Positions 58,720-64,000 of a DNA stretch of 64,000 nucleotides are shown one piece after another (the first letter of the stretch is position 1; the number at the start of each line of letters is the position of its first letter). The stretch spans positions 125,396-189,395 of the forward strand of contig NZ_AVSQ01000020.1 in NCBI RefSeq assembly GCF_000685395.1, given 5' to 3'. The translations under genes and the position numbers were made by a program. The notes below the pieces were generated by a model that worked only from the letters and a program-made list of their open reading frames with translations, was not told the origin of the DNA and made no database searches. Source of the DNA: Candidatus Nitrosotenuis chungbukensis (GTDB lineage Archaea > Thermoproteota > Nitrososphaeria > Nitrososphaerales > Nitrosopumilaceae).

Positions 58720-59277
58720 CTAGATCAGTTTGTTTTGCATAAAAATATCAGTCATTTGTTTTAGTATTCTGGCAGACGCGCCCCAGACAGTTTTTGAATG
58801 ATACGAAAAGACGTACATTTCAGAAAGTGAGTGATGGTGCGGATCGGTATCAGGTGACATGGTCTTGAGAAAAGGCACTACAGGAATGTGCAGTATTTCC
58901 TGCACCTCATCGTTTGGCTTCAGCCCAGACACCTCATCGAGCACTGCGACAAATGGCAAAATGGAAAATCCGGAATTTAGCGTAGTGACAGGCTTTAGCT
59001 GGCCAATTACATCGTCCCGGGACAGATGCAGTGAGATTTCCTCCGCAGTTTCGCGAATCGCAGTGTCAAGCAGGTCAGAGTCAGACGGCGACATCTTTCC
59101 ACCTGGAAACGATATTTCGCCTGCATGCAGTGCCAATGTTTTTGGCTTTTCAGTCATCACCATACGATATTCTGGTCCGTACAGGATTATCATCACTGCA
59201 GAATGCTTTGTGGTGTAATCATCAATGTTTGGATAAATGTCAGTTGCCAGCAGTTTGCGAATCACATCTAGTCCCAT
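58720..59277 (-). CDS. NUDIX hydrolase (CoA pyrophosphatase-like)
   Basis: About 185 residues from ATG 59277 (MGLDVIRKLL); an upstream GTG/ATG frame to 59349 is less likely. The NUDIX box is present as GGKMSPSDSDLLDTAIRETA followed by EEISL, with the REtaEE metal-binding core. The preceding LALHAGEISFPGGK matches the CoA-pyrophosphatase subgroup (NudL-like), which uses LxxHxGxxxFPGG. Substrate is inferred. It lies 60 bp upstream of rpl39e on the same strand and could share its transcript. Confidence 0.85.
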   Translation of the reverse strand: MGLDVIRKLLATDIYPNIDDYTTKHSAVMIILYGPEYRMVMTEKPKTLALHAGEISFPGGKMSPSDSDLLDTAIRETAEEISLHLSRDDVIGQLKPVTTLNSGFSILPFVAVLDEVSGLKPNDEVQEILHIPVVPFLKTMSPDTDPHHHSLSEMYVFSYHSKTVWGASARILKQMTDIFMQNKLI

Positions 59278-59387
59278 GGTATGAGTCTGGTTTGTTATCG
59301 ATTTATTGTTTTTTGATGATTCCAAAACAAGACCGCATTTCAAAACCATTCAAAGAATATAATCAAGTAAAATAAAGATGTCAGATA

Positions 59388-60155
59388 TTGATACGCTACG
59401 AGATTAATCCCCCAAGAGTAATCCAGGAAAAGGTGCTCTCCCATAAGGAGGTGCAAAGCTCACTTGACAAGCTCAAAAAAAGAATCTTTGAGATCAGCAA
59501 GTACTGCAACGGCATACACCTAACGGATTCTGTCTTGGGAGTTCCAAGGATTTCCCCGATTACTACAGGTGCTCTAATCCGAAACGACGGGCTGAAGATA
59601 AACATCACTGCGAGTCTCCGAGTCCGCGACAGGAACCTGATTTCGCTCACCCAGTCAGTGTATGATGCAGTATTGTTGGGGCTGGACGGCCTGCTCATAC
59701 TAAAGGGGGACGAGCCCCCGGAGGGGCCAAAAGACTCCAAGCTTGCGCCAAGCGAGGTTGTAAAATACTTCAAGGACTTGGGGTTTGGGGAGAACTTGGA
59801 CTTTTACCTGTCAATTCCCGCAAGCCCAAATTTCGATAAAATACAAAAGAAAATCGACGTTGCCCCGACAGGGTTTGTGACCCAGGTGATACAGGCACCT
59901 GAGCAGGTCTTTAGAATAGTCGACAGGCTAAAGCCGCAGGGCTTTAGAATAATACCGGTGATAATGGTGCCGTCTGAGAAGAACGCAAAGTCGTTTGCAA
60001 TGCTTGGAGTCGACCAGGCAAAATTCAAGGACAGATTCGTCGACTTTGTCACAGAGATTCACAAATCCACCGGGGACGTCCTGATAACGTCGCCAAACGA
60101 CTTTAGGGCAGCATCCGAAGTACTGGAACAGTTAAAAGAATTAAAAAGAAATTAG
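59388..60155 (+). CDS. Methylenetetrahydrofolate reductase-like protein (MetF family)
   Basis: A 255-residue TIM-barrel protein of the MTHFR family: IRYEINPPR at the start (the E of the family motif), HLTDSVLGVPRISP, LLILKGDEPPEGPKD and VTQVIQAPEQVFRIVDRLK (trimmed). Such archaeal proteins are thought to reduce a methylene-C1 carrier to the methyl level for methionine synthesis. TTG start at 59388. The homocysteine methyltransferase gene follows after 16 bp, so the pair likely supplies and uses the methyl group. Confidence 0.82.
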   Translation: MIRYEINPPRVIQEKVLSHKEVQSSLDKLKKRIFEISKYCNGIHLTDSVLGVPRISPITTGALIRNDGLKINITASLRVRDRNLISLTQSVYDAVLLGLDGLLILKGDEPPEGPKDSKLAPSEVVKYFKDLGFGENLDFYLSIPASPNFDKIQKKIDVAPTGFVTQVIQAPEQVFRIVDRLKPQGFRIIPVIMVPSEKNAKSFAMLGVDQAKFKDRFVDFVTEIHKSTGDVLITSPNDFRAASEVLEQLKELKRN

Positions 60156-60171
60156 CCAGTACCAGGTTATA

Positions 60172-61119
60172 ATGAAACAAAACATTTTGGATGCCATGAG
60201 CCAGAGGATTTTGCTTTTTGACGGCGCGATGGGAACTGAAATACAAAAGTTCAACCCAGAGCCAAAAGACTTTCCCGACGGAAAGGACGGCTTCAACGAC
60301 GGGCTGATACTCACGCATCCCGAATGGATAAGGCAGATTCACAGGGAATACCTAAAGGCAGGTGCCGACTGCATCGAGACAAACTCGTTTGGCTCCAACA
60401 AGCTAAAGCTAGACGAGTACGGGTTTGGCGAAAAAACAGTTGAGATGAATCAGAAAATTGCGGCGCTGGCATCAGAGGTATCATCAGAGTTTTCAGACAA
60501 GCCAAGGTATGTCATAGGAAGCATGGGCCCCACAGGATTTTTGCCAAGCTCAAATGATCCCGACTTGGGGCAGATATCACTATCAGAAATTAAAGACGCG
60601 TATGCATTGCAGGCAGAGGGCCTGATACTTGGCGGAGTGGATGCGCTGCTCATAGAAACAAGCCAGGACATACTTGAGGTGAAAATGGCAATAGAGGGCG
60701 CGCAGGAGGCAATGAAAAAGATAGGCAAGAAGGTTCCACTCATTGCAAATGTCACGCTGGACCAGTATGGCAAGATGCTGCTTGGTACAAACGTCCAGGC
60801 AGCATACACCACCATATCTGACATGGGAATAGACGTGTTTGGTCTAAACTGCTCGACTGGCCCAATAGAGATGACGCCAAGCGTGAGGTGGCTAGACGAG
60901 CAGGACGATCTCAAATTGCTGGTCGTGCCAAATGCAGGGATGCCAGAAAACGAGGGAGGCCACGCCGTATACAAGATGACGCCGGAGAAAATGGCAGACG
61001 CGCTAAAGGACTTTATCACAAAGTACAAGCAGGTGCGCATAATCGGGGGCTGCTGCGGGACCAATCCAGCACACATTGCAGCACTGCGAAAAGTAATTGA
61101 TGAGGCAGACAGGAAATAA
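60172..61119 (+). CDS. Homocysteine S-methyltransferase domain protein (split MetH/BHMT type)
   Basis: A 315-residue TIM-barrel zinc enzyme. The three zinc cysteines are C227 (GLNCSTGP), C294 and C295 (GGCCGT). N-terminal FDGAMGTEIQ and DCIETNSFGSNK are typical of MetH module 1. The cobalamin and reactivation modules of full MetH are absent, so a separate cobalamin protein is expected elsewhere, as in other archaea of this phylum. It transfers a methyl group to homocysteine. ATG at 60172, second gene of the MetF-like operon. Confidence 0.87.
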   Translation: MKQNILDAMSQRILLFDGAMGTEIQKFNPEPKDFPDGKDGFNDGLILTHPEWIRQIHREYLKAGADCIETNSFGSNKLKLDEYGFGEKTVEMNQKIAALASEVSSEFSDKPRYVIGSMGPTGFLPSSNDPDLGQISLSEIKDAYALQAEGLILGGVDALLIETSQDILEVKMAIEGAQEAMKKIGKKVPLIANVTLDQYGKMLLGTNVQAAYTTISDMGIDVFGLNCSTGPIEMTPSVRWLDEQDDLKLLVVPNAGMPENEGGHAVYKMTPEKMADALKDFITKYKQVRIIGGCCGTNPAHIAALRKVIDEADRK

Positions 61120-61184
61120 AAGTCAAACTCGTTGTTTCAAAATTTTTAACTAGCAAAAACTTTTGACTTCTGCAGAGATTTCAC

Positions 61185-62435
61185 ATGAGCATCAAACATC
61201 CAAGTACAAAGAAACCAGGCGTTGTAACGTGGATTGTTTTTTTGATTTCGATTGGAGTAGTCATCATCACGATAGCTTCTGCCATATTTCCTGCCATGGT
61301 TTTGGGATCAATGAACGGATTTCCAAAATATCCAATGAGTATCGATGTTTACGAGACAGGGATTTTGGCATATCCCATCACAGTAACAGGTGCCATCACG
61401 GGCATTCTGATCATTTTGCACGCAATGAAAAAACTTCCATCCGCATTTTCCAAATCAATCAAATCCATATCGAATTTAGAAGTATCCTCAAGGACTGCGA
61501 CAGTTGCCATGATAGTTATTTTAGGCGCATACGTCGGCTTTACTGCAGGCGAGATTTTTCAGGGCGAGCAGTGGGAAGACTATAAGCGGATGGTAGAGCC
61601 AAAACTTCAGACGTGGAGTGTCGATCAGTTTTTTCAAATTAGAGGAAACCCGCTTTCCTATTTTCTACTAACCACATCGATGAGTGTTTTTGGAAACTAC
61701 AAAGTTCTCGCATTCGTATCAAGTATCGCATTGTCAATTCTTGTATATTTTATCACGTACGCAATGTCAGGAAAAAGACTTGCAGGACTTGTATCCCTAG
61801 GAATAGTTCTTTCAAGTACGATATTTTTGACATATGACACGTCAATCACATATCCAAGCTTTTGGGTTTTGTTTTATTTGCTGTCACTGTTTACAGTTTA
61901 CAGAGCGTGGCCGCTATCTCCGTTCTTTTTCATGCTTGCCATATTATCAAAACCGCTCTCCGTTCTTTTTATTCCAATGACCTTGTTTTACATATACAGG
62001 TCCGAGATTTCACAAAAAAAGAAGATCATGATCACGATACCTTACGGAATAATTTTGGCATCGGTGGTACTGATGCCGTATTTTTCCAACGTAAGCTTTA
62101 CCAACAACATAACTTTTGATTCTCACCAATTCTGGAGCGGCTTTACCGCAGTAGCGTCACAGTTTCGCTTTGACTGGTTCATCCTTGTCTTTCTTCTGCC
62201 GCTAGTCGTTGGCTTGTTCATGCTTGCAAGAAATGGTATCAGGCATGCCGAGTCAGCGATGGCACTTATTTTAGGAATGCTTCTGCTGGCACCGATCATA
62301 TCAGGCCTTTCAACGTACACGAACAACCCATACAGGTTTGTTCCGCTGGTGGTTTTCTTTGCGATGGGCGTAGGAATGGTATTTTCAAGCAGGGTTAATC
62401 AAGCGGGCGTATCACAGTCCAGCGAACAGTCGTAG
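61185..62435 (+). CDS. Polytopic membrane protein, GT-C glycosyltransferase-like
   Basis: A 416-residue protein with about ten membrane helices. After two N-terminal helices comes an extracytoplasmic loop containing GEIFQGEQWEDYKRM, then helix clusters with SITYPSFWVLFYLLSLFTVY and LSKPLSVLFIPMTLFYIY (abridged). The arrangement resembles GT-C enzymes that use dolichyl-phosphate sugars, with an acidic first loop (E/D-rich) as possible active site. The identity of donor and acceptor is unknown. ATG at 61185. Its 3' end overlaps the convergent gene by 41 bp. Confidence 0.65.
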   Translation: MSIKHPSTKKPGVVTWIVFLISIGVVIITIASAIFPAMVLGSMNGFPKYPMSIDVYETGILAYPITVTGAITGILIILHAMKKLPSAFSKSIKSISNLEVSSRTATVAMIVILGAYVGFTAGEIFQGEQWEDYKRMVEPKLQTWSVDQFFQIRGNPLSYFLLTTSMSVFGNYKVLAFVSSIALSILVYFITYAMSGKRLAGLVSLGIVLSSTIFLTYDTSITYPSFWVLFYLLSLFTVYRAWPLSPFFFMLAILSKPLSVLFIPMTLFYIYRSEISQKKKIMITIPYGIILASVVLMPYFSNVSFTNNITFDSHQFWSGFTAVASQFRFDWFILVFLLPLVVGLFMLARNGIRHAESAMALILGMLLLAPIISGLSTYTNNPYRFVPLVVFFAMGVGMVFSSRVNQAGVSQSSEQS

Positions 62436-62847
62436 TGTCCCCAGGCGCCGTCTGGTATGCATCGTATAAAACCATCATCACCGTCTGATATTGCTCGTTG
62501 ACAGGCAGCACCCTCAGCTGATAGCCAGAGTAGGAATGGGTTTTGTCAGATTTTTCACTAGGGCCCATCCACTGAAACAACTCAAATCTTTTGCCGTCCC
62601 TTTGAATTATTTTTTTGTTGGGCAGCATGTCTAAAAATTCATCAAGTTTGTCAGGATTGAGAAACACGATTTTTTTTCCCTCAACATAAGAGACCAGATT
62701 ACCGTCCGAGTCACGGTGCTGCAGCTGCAGCAGGACTTGGTGCATGTTGTCATTTGTCAGGTCAGCAGATGCAAAATAAGAAGAGCCAACAAGTCCATAA
62801 AAAACAGCACAGGCAACCACAATGACTAGGACATTTGCCGTCTTCAT
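62395..62847 (-). CDS. Exported or anchored protein, unknown
   Basis: A 150-residue protein with an N-terminal hydrophobic segment (about 5-25, ending YFASADL) that serves as signal or anchor, then a compact soluble domain (LLQLQHRDSDGNLVSYVEG, KRFELFQWMG and the C-terminal TTTVRWTVIRPLD). Similar small exported proteins occur in related archaea, but I cannot assign a family. ATG at 62847. The unusually long 41-bp convergent overlap with the membrane protein gene is odd but both frames look real. Confidence 0.65.
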   Translation of the reverse strand: MKTANVLVIVVACAVFYGLVGSSYFASADLTNDNMHQVLLQLQHRDSDGNLVSYVEGKKIVFLNPDKLDEFLDMLPNKKIIQRDGKRFELFQWMGPSEKSDKTHSYSGYQLRVLPVNEQYQTVMMVLYDAYQTAPGDTTTVRWTVIRPLD

Positions 62848-62984
62848 TTGTTAACAGAGCGCTGATTCTCTTTTAAAACTTTGGTAGAGGGTGTGAACTT
62901 GTCAGGAAAATCCCATGTGAGCCAAGTTTCAGATCTGTAAAACTCTATTTTGAGAAAACAGAAAGTTTGGATGTGACACCCAAG

Positions 62985-63377
62985 TTATGGTGTTTGTACG
63001 CATGACGCGTCTGCATCAGACATGGTTTGCAATGTAAGCCATCCAGTTACTAATCCTGTTCTTGTTATTATCACGGTTTGATCAGATTGGCCTCCGATGG
63101 TAAACGCCTGCATTTTTCCATGGTCAAGAGCATAGAGGGACTGGGCTCCAAGATTAGGAATTGAGATTGATATCTCAGTGCCTTCTAATCCGCGCAACGC
63201 CCCATAAACAAGAAAGTCCTTGTTTGATGTGCACGACCAGGTATCTGACGTCCAGATTGGACCAGCTGTAATTATTTTGCTAAACGTTCCTTCATCCTTT
63301 TGCATCGAGAGTAATATTGCGACTGCAGAGACAATTACTACAATTGTGACTGCTGCCAGAATTGCTTGAATGTTCAT
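62985..63377 (-). CDS. Membrane-anchored extracytoplasmic protein, unknown
   Basis: A 130-residue protein: one N-terminal membrane helix (about 5-25) followed by a beta-rich domain (TSDTWSCTSNKDFLVYG, LGAQSLYALDHGKMQ, and a C-terminal DADASCVQTP). Two Cys, one at each end of the domain, could form a disulfide. ATG at 63377, with an A/T box (TATTAATAC) about 20 nt upstream, fitting a leaderless start. Not assigned to a family. Confidence 0.65.
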   Translation of the reverse strand: MNIQAILAAVTIVVIVSAVAILLSMQKDEGTFSKIITAGPIWTSDTWSCTSNKDFLVYGALRGLEGTEISISIPNLGAQSLYALDHGKMQAFTIGGQSDQTVIITRTGLVTGWLTLQTMSDADASCVQTP

Positions 63378-63615
63378 CTATATTGTTGTACGGGACGTCG
63401 TATTAATACATGCCTGATTTGTAAGAGGTGTCATAAAATTCACATTAATAAGACGAACAAAATATCAATCCAAAAACAGAACCGATGTGATGTTTTGGCT
63501 AATTTAGATAAACACAGTTATTTTACTTGAGGTTAGAAAAGTATGAGTTTTTTGTATTGTGAAATGGTTGTTCGGTTCAAACATAGATTGAGAATTAAAA
63601 TAGATGAGTGTGCGT

Positions 63616-64000
63616 CTAGTTAAAATTTCCCACTGCGACTGATTGTGGACTTGTTCCGGTGCCAAAGGGGGTCGCTGTGCCAAATGAGCCCGTACCTGTG
63701 CCGAGGAGTACTGAGACGGTGTTGGTAACACGATTTGCCACTGCCAGATCAAGATTTGTGTCGCCGTTAAGGTAACCAACTGCTACTGACCATGATCCTG
63801 TCCCTGAGGGAAAGTTGCTTGCGGGGCCAAATGAGCCCGTACCTGTGCCGAGGAGTACGGATACATCGTTGCTAACACGATTTGCTACTGCCAGATCAAG
63901 ATTTGTGTCACCGTCAAAGTCACCAACTGCTACTGACCATGATCCTGTCCCTGTGTTAAAATTGGTCGCGGGGCCAAATGAGCCCGTGGCGGTGCCGAGG
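63616..64000 (-). CDS. FG-GAP/VCBS repeat protein, C-terminal part
   Basis: The last 128 codons of a gene that continues beyond the right edge. The stop is TAG at 63616-63618. The product repeats a 49-residue unit: SWSVAVGDFDGDTNLDLAVA, then NRVSNDVSVLLGTGTGSFGP, and so on. DFDGDTNLDLAVAN is the FG-GAP/VCBS Ca2+-binding loop (DxDxDxxxD) of beta-propeller surface proteins; the last full unit has degenerated to YLNGDTNLD. The final unit is cut short at VAVGNFN, which is unusual for a closed propeller. Probably secreted. Confidence 0.85.
   Translation of the reverse strand, partial: LGTATGSFGPATNFNTGTGSWSVAVGDFDGDTNLDLAVANRVSNDVSVLLGTGTGSFGPASNFPSGTGSWSVAVGYLNGDTNLDLAVANRVTNTVSVLLGTGTGSFGTATPFGTGTSPQSVAVGNFN
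63681..64000. repeat. 147-bp tandem repeat
   Basis: The block starting caaatgagcccgt recurs at 63681, 63828 and 63975, exactly 147 bp (49 codons) apart, with very few base changes. It encodes the FG-GAP units and continues beyond the window. Confidence 0.8.

Noticed and set aside
63504-63779. 91-codon minus-strand frame at the right edge
   Set aside because: It is out of frame with the FG-GAP protein, whose repeat units are clear in another frame of the same strand.
1-64000. CRISPR arrays, rRNA, tRNA or complete insertion sequences
   Set aside because: No spaced direct repeats of CRISPR type, no conserved rRNA or tRNA cores and no transposase-like protein were found on reading both strands.

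Overview
The window looks like chromosomal DNA of an ammonia-oxidising archaeon (Thaumarchaeota/Nitrososphaerota, most like the Nitrosopumilales). The evidence is a copper nitrite reductase of the archaeal type, a membrane-anchored double cupredoxin, archaeal ribosomal proteins (L15e, L31e, L39e), Rpo7 and Spt4, A-type ATPase subunit C, HerA-Mre11-Rad50-NurA, a degenerate FtsZ-like protein, and many secreted modules typical of this phylum. Base composition is moderate (GC roughly low to mid 40s by eye), higher than marine Nitrosopumilus and closer to Nitrosotenuis-like genomes. The genus is a guess. Many genes start with TTG or GTG, and several promoters have an A/T-rich box about 25 nt before the start codon, which suggests leaderless mRNAs.

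Layout. 0-5 kb: the end of a CDC48-type AAA ATPase, a small partner protein, haem O synthase, a secreted matrixin-like protease, the double cupredoxin and a JAMM peptidase. 5-12 kb: a surface-protein cluster with two paralogous DUF3494 (ice-binding-like) proteins that share promoter architecture, a small secreted protein with the same C-terminal module, and a beta-propeller protein. 12-24 kb: housekeeping genes, including aldo/keto reductase, membrane H+-pyrophosphatase and soluble pyrophosphatase, dephospho-CoA kinase with an Mrp/ApbC Fe-S carrier, rpo7-spt4-nadC, PAC2, and nadA with aspartate dehydrogenase. Together nadX, nadA and nadC complete aspartate to nicotinate mononucleotide. 24-32 kb: DNA-end processing (nurA, then herA-mre11-rad50 as an overlapping operon), with ATPase subunit C and two phylum-specific proteins between. 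32-43 kb: a HEAT-repeat protein with His-Glu motifs, a thioredoxin-like protein, L15e, a response regulator with a membrane partner, MgtE, a coiled-coil protein, secreted proteins, a truncated universal stress protein, a Ca2+/cation antiporter and a DASS-type transporter.

43-51 kb is an accessory-looking island. It holds three paralogous mini zinc-finger proteins, secreted TPR and Ig-like proteins, a CACHE histidine kinase with a CheY-like regulator, a 28-residue zinc microprotein behind a perfect hairpin, and five copies of a bipartite element (A/T box, exactly 16 nt, then GCGG with a start codon inside GGCATGCC). I regard this repeated element as the most novel signal here. 51-64 kb: serA, nirK, fumarase, an e-MtaB-type tRNA methylthiotransferase, the FtsZ-like protein, an antitoxin with a decayed RelE toxin, L39e-L31e, NUDIX, a MetF-like/homocysteine methyltransferase pair, a GT-C-like membrane protein, two anchored proteins, and the end of an FG-GAP repeat protein that runs off the right edge.

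No tRNA, rRNA, CRISPR array or complete insertion sequence was recognised. All functional calls are from reading the sequence; no database search was possible.
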